Shown: positions 31,234 to 42,230, numbered from the stretch's first letter. The stretch is DNA of 64,000 nt from Schizochytrium sp. TIO01 (GCA_004764695.1 SMSO01000025.1:3307102-3371101), one strand, 5' to 3'. Numbers and translations are program-made. The notes: generated from the letters alone by a model not told the origin.

Positions 31234-32472
31234 CTAAGCAGAGAGGTCAACAAGAAGCTCCTGCTCATGTTTGAGGTTTTGCTTACTCTCCCGTCGCTCT
31301 TGCTTTGTTGCCCGGGTAATCCGGTAGCCACACTTCCAGCAATAGTTTGCTTCGACAGGGCCACGTGTTCGGCATGACGGGCATCGGGGTTTGGTGTCAC
31401 GAATACCCCATTTTGCTGAGGCTGTTGTGGCAATAGGCGAGGCCGCGCTGGAATCCGCATTTAATACGTGCCGCTTAATAGGTCTCCGAACAACTTTTGT
31501 TGGCTCAAAGACGATACGTACTGGACGACCTGCATCACGGACAATTGCTGCAATTTGTGCGAAATCTAGTTTTCGACAATCATGGACTCTCCATTTCTGT
31601 GACTTCGAAGCGCGAGCTTTCCTAGTATCGCTGCTAGCTTCGTCCTCTTCACTACTGTTGCTGCTATCACTATCACTATTATCGTCGTCATCGTCGTCAT
31701 CATCATCAATAAAACCGGTGTGGCCATGATAGCTCTGCCCTGGTTGTACAATTGACTTTACTTCGAGGAGACGGTCTCCAAGGGAGATCGGTTTTAAAGT
31801 CTCGGGATCGCCACCGTCCATGAATTGTGACACTACAACAATCCCGTGCACATTACCAACGTTGAGGCCAAGGAATTTCTCATGAAACTCAACCTCGTAC
31901 GGTTCGCCGCAAACCTCGAGCTCGCCATCTTCGCCAAGCTGTGAGAAGATGGTTTCACGGTCTCGCGACGGAAATTTTGGAATTATCAAAGGTTGGAAAT
32001 CCACAAACATAGGCCTTTCGGCTTCCGCAATAAGACGCAATAGTTCACGCATGGAAAGATTTAGGCAGCTGCGGCCTGCCACGGCCACAACCTGGTGACC
32101 TACTTCTATAACCCCACTTCGTTTGGCCTGGCCAGGTTCGCCGCTAGAGTTATTCTCTAAAGCTGTCACAAGCACACGAGGACCAACATCAGCGAGCTGC
32201 AGCCCTAGAGGGCCTTTTTGGAATTCAACACGAACGGTTTTGCCGCAAGCTTGCATGAGTGGTTCTCGTTTGATGAGCGAGGCTACTTGAATCTGGGTTT
32301 TCAAAGACATGTGCGTGAGCGGTTTGTTGATTACCTGGAAATCATCATCCTCGAATTCACCTTTAGGGCTCCCAAATTTTTCAGTTTCATGTTTAAGAGA
32401 GGCCGTGGATTTATCTTGGAGATCGCTGCTTGAGCTACGCGTGAGCCGCGTGGTCTCCAGGTCGTGGTCCAT
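31234..32472 (-). CDS. Double-PDZ protein with C-terminal zinc ribbon
   Basis: A 412-residue protein from the ATG at 32472; the longer frame begins with GTG. A PDZ-like domain at about residues 75-165 has the carboxylate-binding-type loop GPLGLQLADVG. A second at about 195-345 has FLGLNVGNVHG and IVVVSQF, but is interrupted by a long acidic Asp/Ser insert (about 258-290) encoded by GAT/GAC repeats. It closes with the helix LDFAQIAAIVRDAGRPVRIVF. The C-terminus carries a C-x2-C-x10-C-x2-C zinc-ribbon pattern (Cys364, 367, 378, 381) and ends in a basic then acidic helix. No membrane segment is seen. The likely role is scaffolding through PDZ interactions; partners are unknown. Confidence 0.75.
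   Translation of the reverse strand: MDHDLETTRLTRSSSSDLQDKSTASLKHETEKFGSPKGEFEDDDFQVINKPLTHMSLKTQIQVASLIKREPLMQACGKTVRVEFQKGPLGLQLADVGPRVLVTALENNSSGEPGQAKRSGVIEVGHQVVAVAGRSCLNLSMRELLRLIAEAERPMFVDFQPLIIPKFPSRDRETIFSQLGEDGELEVCGEPYEVEFHEKFLGLNVGNVHGIVVVSQFMDGGDPETLKPISLGDRLLEVKSIVQPGQSYHGHTGFIDDDDDDDDDNSDSDSSNSSEEDEASSDTRKARASKSQKWRVHDCRKLDFAQIAAIVRDAGRPVRIVFEPTKVVRRPIKRHVLNADSSAASPIATTASAKWGIRDTKPRCPSCRTRGPVEANYCWKCGYRITRATKQERRESKQNLKHEQELLVDLSA
31640..31712 (-). repeat. GAT/GAC-rich tract encoding an acidic loop
   Basis: Repeated Asp codons mixed with Ser codons within the PDZ gene, giving nine aspartates in a row followed by Asp/Ser alternation. Confidence 0.8.
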
Positions 32473-33192
32473 CGGCCCAGCCTCTGAAGTCACTCGCCGA
32501 TGAGCTGGTGGAAACAGTTGGAAATTGAACACAAAGAAAGGAAGGGGCCACGCCGAGAAGGCCTTGGGAGATCGAACAGTTGGCCGCGGGCGCCAGCAGA
32601 GCGCCCGGTATTCAGGCTTGTCACCAATCTATCAAGCCTAAACGTTTTAGCAATCTCGATCAATCGTTGTCTTTATTTTTTAAGTGATGATATTCTGCCT
32701 CACAAAGATAAGGTTAAATAGGACATATTATATGTTGGATTTGTAACATTATTAAGTTAGTACGGTAAACAGGTAGTGCTAACCTCCGTTATTTCGGTCG
32801 ATAGTTGGTAAGTAGCTTTTGAACAGAATTCTATGCTTCCAATGCGCAAGCAAAGCGCAAGCAGATTTGAGGCACCTTATTGTACATACCGTGTGCGACA
32901 GCTTATTTGGTATAAACGAAAACATGCACTTTAAAAAAAGAGGTAATAGTTCATATCTTCAGCTACATAACCAATGAGCATTTAAGTAAAGTTGGAGTGC
33001 AAAGTGTTACATATTCTGAAAACATGGGTCGCCATCTTCGCAAGCAAAACAGAACAAAATACTGAGGAAGATTATGGTCATATGAAGGGGTTGTAGCTCG
33101 CTGGAAGCTGGTAGGATTCAGGATAGAACTGCGATATACTTTTGTAGCCCGAAAGCAGGGGTTTCTGATGGTTAAATTTCAAGTGCATAAAG
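32473..33192. other. Intergenic region upstream of the PDZ gene
   Basis: Probable PDZ gene promoter and the 3' region of the downstream RND gene. No gene or RNA was recognised. Confidence 0.5.
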
Positions 33193-36063
33193 TTAGAGTT
33201 TATTCTCGAGAGAACTAGCCGAGATGGCACCATCCTCGGGTGAGGACTTTGAAGGAAGGATCTGGGGCCCAAAACATGCAAGTAATGCGGGCAAAAATGT
33301 GTTGCTCGTGGCCAATGAGAATAAAACCACCTCCAAGAGAAATTTACCGAAAAGTCCCAAATACTGAATTTCACATAATGTCAGAGCAGCCGCAGCAACT
33401 GCTGTTGTGATCGCCCCAGACAGGACACTGACACTAATACGTGTGTATGCAATGCGTGTACGCAACAACCTTGAAGCGATGACAGTACCATTCTCCAGCG
33501 TGATAAAATCGCCTTCCCTTGCGTTATCTGGAGATACTTCAGCTATAAGTTCTGCCTGCTCGGGCTCATACTCCATATAGGCAATCGCATAGTGTAAGGT
33601 GAAGTCAAAAGATAAACCCACCAAGGCAGTGATGCTTATTGCCTCCATGAAGCCGATTGATCCAATAGACAATTGCATCGTACCTAAGACGAGAGCCGCA
33701 ACAAGAAGAATATTGCATGTTGCTAGTAGGCTGATGAGGATGTTGCGAGTCATGACTAAGAGACATACGAAACCAAAACCAACTCCAGCAGCAAGACCTG
33801 TGATTGCCGTACGAACGAGGGTTTCTTGCATGGTCAGAACAACAAAGTCATCAGAAACTACGAGTGCAGTACCAATTGATTCTGGGCCATTCGAAAATCG
33901 AGATGTAAGGTCTGACGCCAGAGAGCGAAAGGCACTCAACTTTGTATCTAATGCTGCTGATGTCGGTGCTGAAAGAACTACATCGATCATCATAAATTTG
34001 ATTGGATTCGGCACCACCCCGCTTGAAGCAACGCCGTACATTGCACTTGAGTAATCAGATGCATCGTCATCTGTGTCATACCACTCTTCCAAAAAGTTTC
34101 GAGCGTCGGTGGAGTCGTTCACGGGAAAGGATTTATTTTGAGCTTCTAGCCAGGAATCAAAAGTCTGAATCCAGCATTCAACGCTCGCTTCTCCTGATGT
34201 AGATTCCCGAATAAAATCTGGTCGTGGTGTACTACTCAATCCACTGTATTCGTCACAAAGTGCCAGAAGTGCTTCCTGTGCGTTGGCTTCCAAAGGATCA
34301 AAACCTGTGCTATAGGAGAGTGTGCCATAGTCCAATGGGTCAAATGGTGAAGTTCCAGATCGATCGATTAGCTCAATTCCAAAAACAATCGGAGCAGTGT
34401 AGTATGCTCCGCTGGAGAAAATAAAGTCCTCTGATTTAAGATTGTTGACAATAGTCACTGGGTTGCTGTCATCAAATATGTCTTCAATTCGTTTCGTGCC
34501 CGGTGTGAATCGTGATGCACAGTAGGCAAATGACCCAGCAAGGGCAATTCCAATAGGTATAATAATCCAACGAATTCGAACAATTGTGGGAATGTAATAA
34601 TTTCGAAAGAAGCGTGAGACTCTTCCAAGCTTGGGAGCAGAAGAAGTTGCCACTGTAGCGCTATTGGTTTTATCTCTATCTGACACAGCAAATGGCCAGC
34701 ACCAGCATAGACAGAGACAGGGCTTGTAAGGCTTCACAAAACGATCATGTACAACAATGAGACATGGGAAAATAGAAACCACCATCAGAAAGTTGATAAA
34801 GATCAGCACACCAGCGAAGACACCGAAAACCCGAATATTGATAATTTGCGTTATTGCAGTAACCAAAAAGGCTACAAATGTTGTGAGGCTTGTTACCAGC
34901 ATAGCCCCAGCAGCTTTTTTAAAACTCCACACCATGCGATTGACCATTAGTTCCTTTTGTTCAGTCTCACTTAAGTCAGATGCTAAATTTTTTGCGAATA
35001 TTACTGCGCTTTGCTGGAAAGCATCCCAGAAAATAAAAATATCATCTGTGCCAATACCCAACACCAGAAAAATCGCCAACACTTGCAGTGTACCGAAGTG
35101 ATTAATTGTAAAAATAAAGCGATAAACGAAAAAGGAGGTTGGAAAGGAAAGCAGAATTTGAAGAAGGCCTGAAACACCCAGGAAGACAGATCGTGTGTGA
35201 AAACAAAGCATGACAACAACTACTGCAATAGCGGCACCTGCATAAGCACTGTCTGTAGCCAGCGTACGAAATGCAAAAAAGCTTGTAATATCAGTGAAGT
35301 CGAAATACATAGTTAAGTTGTTGTTGTTTTTTCGCTCTGGGAGAACTGTTTCGATCACAACATCTTCAATGGTGGAAGTAATTGTATCTTCTTGGTCACT
35401 CTCATGATCTTCAACACTTGAGTACCCAGCCAGCGGCAAGCCACAGCGCACCCGTGAGCGAAGCATTGGGAGAACTAAAGAGTCAGTCGAGTTTGCGTCA
35501 ATATCGAAATCTTTGCTAACGAAAAAACTTGCGGTGTCAACATGGTTAAGGAGTGCCTGTGCGAAGACATCTCGATCATAATCCTCGATGTTTTCAGGGA
35601 GATAAGTTGTAGCAGAGTATACTTCTTGACAGGAACCTGTTGTTGCATTCAAGAGGCAAATTTCCTGGATTTCTGAGAGTGCAAGAATGCTTTGTTCAAG
35701 GTCTCGAATGTAGTACAAATCTTGAGGGAAGTTTAAAAAGTCATACTCGGTGCGTTCTGACACCCAATACAAATCGAGTGACGAGTCTGCCTGAACAGTT
35801 CTTTCAGCAGCACCAGTGTTGTTTGTATTTGCTGCTTCAACTTCGGCGGCAGCTACTGTATAGGCATCGTATGCTCTGGCACTGTAGCTGTTGCGTACTG
35901 ACCAACCTGCAAGGTCGTTTAGCTCAAAGTCAGTCATGCCGACAGCGGAGAAAACAACGGGTACAGCCAGCGCGCAAACGAGGAGTGCGCGCGGATGCTC
36001 TACCACAGCCCCCATGATCCACCGCGTTGAGCATGTTCTTCTGCATGATGATAGTCGTCCCAT
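33193..36063 (-). CDS. Dispatched/Patched-like RND-family membrane protein, copy 1
   Basis: A 956-residue protein from the ATG at 36063; the longer frame starts at GTG. Topology fits the eukaryotic RND superfamily (Patched, Dispatched, NPC1): one TM near the N-terminus, a large luminal loop with many N-glycosylation sequons, a five-TM sterol-sensing-type block, a cytosolic Cys/Trp-rich linker (CLCLCWCWPF), a TM, a second luminal loop, and five more TMs. The TM4 relay motif GIGTDDIF has Asp340 and Asp341 intact. The TM10 counterpart is GLSFDFTLHYA. In this family these residues couple cation flux to lipid or hydrophobic-ligand movement. Substrate unknown. It has a 948-residue paralogue just upstream on the same strand. 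Confidence 0.9.
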   Translation of the reverse strand: MGRLSSCRRTCSTRWIMGAVVEHPRALLVCALAVPVVFSAVGMTDFELNDLAGWSVRNSYSARAYDAYTVAAAEVEAANTNNTGAAERTVQADSSLDLYWVSERTEYDFLNFPQDLYYIRDLEQSILALSEIQEICLLNATTGSCQEVYSATTYLPENIEDYDRDVFAQALLNHVDTASFFVSKDFDIDANSTDSLVLPMLRSRVRCGLPLAGYSSVEDHESDQEDTITSTIEDVVIETVLPERKNNNNLTMYFDFTDITSFFAFRTLATDSAYAGAAIAVVVVMLCFHTRSVFLGVSGLLQILLSFPTSFFVYRFIFTINHFGTLQVLAIFLVLGIGTDDIFIFWDAFQQSAVIFAKNLASDLSETEQKELMVNRMVWSFKKAAGAMLVTSLTTFVAFLVTAITQIINIRVFGVFAGVLIFINFLMVVSIFPCLIVVHDRFVKPYKPCLCLCWCWPFAVSDRDKTNSATVATSSAPKLGRVSRFFRNYYIPTIVRIRWIIIPIGIALAGSFAYCASRFTPGTKRIEDIFDDSNPVTIVNNLKSEDFIFSSGAYYTAPIVFGIELIDRSGTSPFDPLDYGTLSYSTGFDPLEANAQEALLALCDEYSGLSSTPRPDFIRESTSGEASVECWIQTFDSWLEAQNKSFPVNDSTDARNFLEEWYDTDDDASDYSSAMYGVASSGVVPNPIKFMMIDVVLSAPTSAALDTKLSAFRSLASDLTSRFSNGPESIGTALVVSDDFVVLTMQETLVRTAITGLAAGVGFGFVCLLVMTRNILISLLATCNILLVAALVLGTMQLSIGSIGFMEAISITALVGLSFDFTLHYAIAYMEYEPEQAELIAEVSPDNAREGDFITLENGTVIASRLLRTRIAYTRISVSVLSGAITTAVAAAALTLCEIQYLGLFGKFLLEVVLFSLATSNTFLPALLACFGPQILPSKSSPEDGAISASSLENKL

Positions 36064-36305
36064 TGACACGGGAGCACCAGAGACAAATGACCCACGCCTC
36101 GTGTGTTCAAGAACTGCCACTCTTTGGCTATTGCCTCTTCGCGCAAGGATGCAATAAGCTCACAATGATGTTATGATAAACTCATGGCACTACTTACACC
36201 TGGACTACCTGCGAAGATGTTCATTGAATTTAAAAGTAGGTACTAGTTCAAAATTTCTGCATCGAAGAAAATGTTTAACAACTTGATCATTTTAATTAGA
36301 GTTAA

Positions 36306-36577
36306 TTATAAGCTAGCTCCTAGCAGGCACGTGCAGTAAAGGTGTGCACGAACAAGTTGCGTGCTTAAAAGGTTTTCAGTGTGGAATATGGGCTTTAAGT
36401 AGTTATCATGATTCACGAAGGAAAATCTGCGAACTTGAATTATAAGAGTCTTGACTACGTACGTAGTACCTTTATACATCCCGAGTGCTCCAATACACCC
36501 AACCATATTGATGCCTCCAAGAAGTGACAGAGGTTGCAATCACGCTCATGGGTCAGAGGCTGGCTGGCCTTTGCCAT
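36306..36577 (-). pseudogene. DMAC1-like (DUF4536) small membrane protein, frameshifted
   Basis: From the ATG at 36577 one frame reads MAKASQPLTHERDCNLCHFL. The frame offset by one base then continues with GGINMVGCIGALGMYKG from about 36521. Together they match the DUF4536/DMAC1 pattern: C-x2-C followed by a Gly-rich membrane helix. In animals DMAC1 helps assemble the distal membrane arm of respiratory complex I. The break needs one missing base at about 36520-36526, so this is a pseudogene, a sequencing error, or an unusual frameshift. A GTACTACG at 36471-36464, after the helix, could be a splice donor, so the true C-terminus is unclear. It sits between the two RND genes on the same strand. 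Confidence 0.35.
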
Positions 36578-36754
36578 CCTTTCAAAACATTGGAATAAAT
36601 CAATATAAAACAAGCGTAGAGTTTTATTGACTACAAAAATCTTCCTCAACAAGATATCATTTGATAGCGAAACAGGTCAAACTAGGTTAGAAAGCAAAAC
36701 AAAAACAAAATTTTATGCTTTTAAACAAACGAGCACTAAACATGGAGACCAGTT

Positions 36755-39601
36755 TTAAGGGTTCAACACTACAATCTTGTTTTGACCATGATCCCGAGGA
36801 GGTCGCTGAGGTCCAAAACATGCGAGAAGTGCTGGGAAAAAGGTGTTAGATGTGGCCAAAGAGAACAAAACAACCTCGAGAAGGAATTTTCCAAATTCTG
36901 CTAGATACAAGATTTCGCATAGAGTTAATGCAATCGCAGCGACAGTCGTTGCAATTGCGCCGGATAGAACACTGACACTAATTCGAGTAAATGCAACACG
37001 AGTTCGAAGCCTGCGAGAAGCTACTGGGGTACCGTCCTCAAGCATGTAGAAATCTCCGGGCATGCAATTTTCGGGGGTAACCTCGGCGATAAGTTTTGCT
37101 TGCTCGGGCTTGTACTCTACATACGCAATCGCATAATGTAGAGTGAAATCAAATGCCAAACCCACAAGAGCAGTGATGCAAATAGCTTCCATGAAACCAA
37201 TTGAACCAATGGAGAGCTGCATAGTACCAAGCACCAAAGCACTGAGCAAGAGAATGTTGACTGTGGCGAGAACGCTTACAAGAATATTTCTTGTCATGAT
37301 CAACAGACATGCAAATCCGAATGCAACTCCGGAAGCAAGACCTATGATTGCTGTTTTCACCAAAGATCGCTGCATAACAAGACCGCTGTAGTCCGCTGAA
37401 ACAACAAGAGGGGTTCCAACTGACTCTGGGCCATTTGCAAATCTAGATGATAGATCACTTGCAAGATCCTCAAAGGCACCCAGCTTAGCATCTAGATTTG
37501 CAGTAGTAAGGACTGAGAGGGTCACCTCCATCACCATATACTTGATAGGATCTGGCACAATTGAAGAAGATGAGGTACCATAGAACTCCCCAATATAATC
37601 TTCAGCATTCGCATCATCAAGATACCACATGTTCAGCAGCTCGCGAGTGTATGAAGTGTTTGAAACTGGAAATAATTCCCCATTGTCATCAAGCCAGTTC
37701 TCAAAAGCTGAAACCCAGCATGTCACACTCGACTCAGTTGAAGAGGACTCTCGAACATAGCTCGGGCGCACCGAAGAATTGCTACTGCTGAACTCAGTAC
37801 ACATTTCATAAAGAGCTTCTTGAGCATCTGATTGTAAAGGAGCGAAACCGGCGTCATAGGTGATGGTTCCATAGTCTGAAGGATCAAATGCTGAGGTACC
37901 AGATCGGTCAATTAAACCGAATCCGAAAGTAACCATTGTGGTGTAGTATGCTGATGAAGAGAGAGTGAACTCTGAGTACATAAGGGATGTCACTATGGTC
38001 ACAGGGTGACTGCTATCGAAAATGTCGCCAATGCTTCTAGTGCCAGGCTTGAATCGAGAGCTCAAGCCAGCAAAAACACCCATGAGGACAAAGCCTAGAA
38101 CGATCAATACCCATCGAAGTTTCATTAGAGCTGGGATATATTTGTCACGGAAGAATCGTGAGACACGACCCAATTCACCAGGGCTCAGATCGTCCTTTGA
38201 TACCTTGTTTTGACAGCACGGAAACAAGCGCGATGCGCAGGTCAGGGGTTGAATATATTTGACATACAGAACCACGAGGGGGGGCAGTAGACAGATAACG
38301 AGGACAAAGTTCACAAGCATCAATAATGCTGCAAAAACGCCGAAACAACGAATGTTGATAATCTGCGTAACAGCCGTAATAAAAAATGCCATAAATGTAG
38401 TCAGACTCGTTACCAACATGGCACCGGCAGCGTTGTTGAAGCTCCATGTAAGGCGAATCTGGAGGATCTCGTTTTGACTATCAACATCAGGCTCGGCAGA
38501 GAGAATCTGATCAGCAAAAATCACCGCACTTTGCTGAAAAGCGTCCCAAAATATGAAAACATTATCTGCACCAATTCCAAACAGGACGAAGATGGCTAAA
38601 ACTTGCAAGGTTCCAAAGTGGTGGATCTGGAAAACATAATAGTAGATGAAATAAGCAGTCGGGAAAGCAAGAATGACTTGCAGCATGCTCGTAATTCCAA
38701 GAAACAGAGACCTTGTGTGTAGACAGAGCATTAATAACACAAATAAAATTGCCAACCCAGCAAATGCGGCATCAGTCATCAATGTCTGCTCTGCGAAGAA
38801 CTCTGTGATGTCTGCAAAGTAAACATAGAGCGTGATGTTCTTGTTTTCCTCACGAGTATCCATGATATCATCTACTACAACATCTTCCATGACACTCACA
38901 ATCTTATCGTTCTGCTCAGTGGTATCAGACTGTGCAGATGAATATCCCGCAAGTGGTAGGCCAAAGAATATTCTAGAACGAAGCATAGGAAGCTGAAGCC
39001 CCTCCGTGGAGTTTGCATCAATATCGAATTCTTTACTGATGAAAAAGCTAGACGTGTCAGGATTGTCTAAGAGTGCCTGAGCAAAGACATCCTTATCATA
39101 ATCATCAATACTCTCAGGTAGATAAGCTGTTGCAGAGTGCACAGGTTGACACTCTCCTGTAGTTGAGTTGAGCAAGCAGATGCTCTGCATTTTGGGTTTT
39201 GCAAGAATCGTATTTTCATAGTTGCGAATGTAATACAGATCCTCTGGATAGTCCAGCAGATTATACGCTTCACGTTGGGACACCCAATAGAAGTCGAGCG
39301 TTTGGTCAGATTCTACAGACCTTTCACTGGCCCCAGTTGTATTGGTGTTGGCTTCTTCAACATCCTCAGATGCTACCACATAAGCATCATATGCACGTGC
39401 GCTGTAACTATTGCGTACAGACCATCCATCGCTGTCTTGAAACTCAAGCTTAGTTATGCCAACACAAGTAAAAATGATTGGCACAACCAGCATTCCAAGC
39501 AGGACCAGACAGGGTCGCTTGATGATTGTCCCCATACAACTATTCGTGGAACATCCGGCGAGACATGATGGCTTCTTCAAAGCAGGCAAACTAATTGCCA
39601 T
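36755..39601 (-). CDS. Dispatched/Patched-like RND-family membrane protein, copy 2
   Basis: A 948-residue protein from the ATG at 39601, with the same architecture as copy 1 and colinear similarity throughout, for example SDGWSVRNSYSARAYDAY against AGWSVRNSYSARAYDAY. The two luminal loops are the most diverged parts. In TM4 the relay motif reads GIGADNVF: Asp346 is kept but the second aspartate is Asn347. TM10 keeps GLAFDFTLHYA. Loss of one relay aspartate could change or abolish cation coupling; that is inference. The frame is intact end to end. It is clearly a tandem duplicate with functional divergence rather than a dead copy. Confidence 0.9.
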   Translation of the reverse strand: MAISLPALKKPSCLAGCSTNSCMGTIIKRPCLVLLGMLVVPIIFTCVGITKLEFQDSDGWSVRNSYSARAYDAYVVASEDVEEANTNTTGASERSVESDQTLDFYWVSQREAYNLLDYPEDLYYIRNYENTILAKPKMQSICLLNSTTGECQPVHSATAYLPESIDDYDKDVFAQALLDNPDTSSFFISKEFDIDANSTEGLQLPMLRSRIFFGLPLAGYSSAQSDTTEQNDKIVSVMEDVVVDDIMDTREENKNITLYVYFADITEFFAEQTLMTDAAFAGLAILFVLLMLCLHTRSLFLGITSMLQVILAFPTAYFIYYYVFQIHHFGTLQVLAIFVLFGIGADNVFIFWDAFQQSAVIFADQILSAEPDVDSQNEILQIRLTWSFNNAAGAMLVTSLTTFMAFFITAVTQIINIRCFGVFAALLMLVNFVLVICLLPPLVVLYVKYIQPLTCASRLFPCCQNKVSKDDLSPGELGRVSRFFRDKYIPALMKLRWVLIVLGFVLMGVFAGLSSRFKPGTRSIGDIFDSSHPVTIVTSLMYSEFTLSSSAYYTTMVTFGFGLIDRSGTSAFDPSDYGTITYDAGFAPLQSDAQEALYEMCTEFSSSNSSVRPSYVRESSSTESSVTCWVSAFENWLDDNGELFPVSNTSYTRELLNMWYLDDANAEDYIGEFYGTSSSSIVPDPIKYMVMEVTLSVLTTANLDAKLGAFEDLASDLSSRFANGPESVGTPLVVSADYSGLVMQRSLVKTAIIGLASGVAFGFACLLIMTRNILVSVLATVNILLLSALVLGTMQLSIGSIGFMEAICITALVGLAFDFTLHYAIAYVEYKPEQAKLIAEVTPENCMPGDFYMLEDGTPVASRRLRTRVAFTRISVSVLSGAIATTVAAIALTLCEILYLAEFGKFLLEVVLFSLATSNTFFPALLACFGPQRPPRDHGQNKIVVLNP

Positions 39602-41814
39602 GGTGCTAAAGGAGGTGCACCCAAGTTTGGGTTTTGCTTTATTGTCTTGGTCAGTGAAAGGCTCTACACCTCAATAAAATGTGTTTATGTGTATTGCCGA
39701 TATAAAGTGATGATGGCTGATTCCCAAAATCATGTTCTGAAAGGAAAGTAAAACTTCTCAGAGCTGTTTAAATATATAGGCACTTCCACTGGCACTAACC
39801 CATTTTAAAATAAATGCTTAAAAAGGTAGATCAGATCTGGCAAAGATAAATAGAGGGGTTTGTGATATATTTCTTATTCATATGTTTGCGAGTTTATACT
39901 TGAGCAGCCAAATGTAGCATATTCATTGTCTTGTTATCTGTGTCGACTGAAAGAGGGATGATAGCAGCGTAAGCTGTAGCTTCAGTCTCGTCCATCAACA
40001 AGTTAGACCAAGGAAACTTGAATCCAACGCTTTGTAGTACCTCAGGTGGCTTCTACGTGCTTCTAAATTGAGAGAGATGTGTTTGCGTTGAAAGAAAAGA
40101 AAACAATTATAACAAATAAAAAGAGTGCTATTGTTATATCTTAGTCTACCAGGTATTTACAGTAATACGTAGTCTCTCTTAGAAAAAAAAAAAACTTTTA
40201 AAAAAACTTGAATATAAAGTGTTTCTTCCTAAATGCAAAATCTGAAGTGATCACATGTTGCAAACATCATATTACTTTAGGTGTTAAGATTGAAGTTGTC
40301 AGAATCTCAGCAGCAGCGGGAGTGTCAATGGTGCAATAGTATTTGAAACCTGTCTGTGTGTTACCGCTCGGACACGGACATGCACTCCAGTATAGGCCGC
40401 GATTTCAGTTTCAAAAGCACTCAGATTAAACGCGCTAATTTGCTATTAAACGCCGTTCATTCGAAATAGGCCTAGTATTGATGTCGAATTACCTACCCAA
40501 AACTTCATTTCTAAACTAGAAAAAAAAAAAACACATGCCTAAGTGAAACATATTGATAAGCGATCATGTTGCCACCCGACATAGATTGAGCAATTGTTAA
40601 AGCCCAGCGCACGCTGGATACTTGTAGGAAATTATAACAATTCTCAAATCGCCAGCACTTTGTTTTTTAATGTTAATCATTGCTGTTTCTTCAAGTTGTT
40701 CAACGCTCCCAACTTGCTGTTCCGCACACCACGTTGCCCAAGAATATACCTGTAACTGGATATCTACATATAAGTAACATATAATTTCATGCGGCACGTG
40801 CTGGCCGCTTAAGCATGTCTGAAAACTTCTACGCAACGTACAGGTGCAGGCTGATGTGTACTTTTACTCGCTAGTTTAAGATCTCTCTTGAGCCTTGGCT
40901 AATATCATGAAGATTTACAAGTTACTCTAGAGGTAGTAATATGCATCTACATTGCATTACCATGTGTGAGACATTGTTGTTCAAGGTGCTCGAGAAAATC
41001 GTTCAAATCGAATTAGAAGTTTGTCTATCTAAATCAGTAACGGTAGATAAATTTGAAGATGCACCTTTAAACCCTTGCCTACAACTAATGCTACGATCAG
41101 GCAAGCTCTACTATCACTTTGGCACACACCTACTTGAGTCAAAATTTCTCATGCTGCACCTCCTCAAAGTCCCCTAATTAGAGGATGAGTTAGAGTGTGA
41201 AGCATGACAAAATACTACCTGCAAGGCACGTCGGACAGAGAGATGCACTGGTGCTTACACCAAGTGCTACTCGTTTTTCTAATCTTCTTGGTGATGAGCC
41301 ATGCCTGGCTAATGTCTACTAATAAGGGTGGCAAAACTAGCATGGGTAACCGAGAAACAGTGAATGTGAGACATCAAGGAAGGAGGCAAGTAGGATCATT
41401 TATAGCAGCTCATCGTTCTCTTCTTTTCTTTTTTCGTTTCTTCAAGTTGGTACCTAGGAGTGTGCATAGGAAGCACATTAAAGTTGGGCCAAGATGCATG
41501 ACACAAACTCAGTATGTGCAAGGCTTGGTGCGTGGACTCCAGAACTTTAAAAAAAGAGTCTACTTCCTGAAACGGGCATTCAAGCCAGAGCCACTTTTAT
41601 TCTACGAGGTAGAAGCTGCACAAACAGCTTCTAGCAAGTATCCATAAAGTCAGACCAGTGGAAGCACTCAGTCTTAAGGATTTGGAGGTGAGAACGTGGC
41701 AAATGCGACGTGCTTTTCTATGGTAAGGGACCTCAAACTAGATACTGATCTAGGCATCGATGGACAGAAAATTGGGAAAGGGAAGATCAGTACTTTCTGC
41801 TGAGGTCTCTAATT

Positions 41815-42230
41815 AAAGAGACATCTGGACGAAATATTGTTAAAATTCTTTGTGTGCCAGTGTAAGTCCTAAAATAATTAGAATTCGCTACTAAACAATC
41901 AGATGTTTCGCTGTGACGTTAATGGCCCCAAGAGCCAAACCTATACATATACATTTAATAAAAGTAAGTATGGTGAAGTTCCAACTAATGACTGATGAGA
42001 CGTCTCAACCCAAACTCTTCAATTGTTCCCGATAAAGATCAATTCTATCTCAGTCTTCTAATTATAACACAAATCAGTCGACCTTCAATCTTAGCGATAG
42101 CAGTCGCTAACTTTATGAACTACTAAGCACTCTTCACGTCCTCTCTAGGCGTCTTGTCGTCATCTTCCTAGTCAATGTTTAGCTAACCGAATTCATCTTT
42201 CAGTAGTTGCTGTAGTAGATGTGAAGTGAA
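41815..42230 (+). repeat. Diverged duplicated block, copy A
   Basis: This block aligns with 42715-43130 at an offset of about 900 bp. Landmarks in both copies: a frame ending TSG-x2-I-x2-(V/I)-L-x-V-x2-stop, a GTATGGTG/GCATGGTG motif, AATTATAAC/AATTACTAC, CAG(T)TCGCTAAC, and a block ending ATC(T/A)(T/C)TTTCAG-like. By eye the copies are roughly two-thirds identical. Confidence 0.5.

Noticed and set aside
33193-36120. Longer starts at GTG or TTG for several genes (for example 36120, 21874, 13539, 5978)
   Set aside because: Non-ATG starts are not expected in nuclear genes; in-frame ATGs a short way downstream give normal family lengths.
41204-41647. 147-codon ATG frame as a real gene
   Set aside because: Not rejected outright, but it has no family signature, sits among decayed sequence and lies beside another anonymous frame; kept only as a note in the gene-desert entry.
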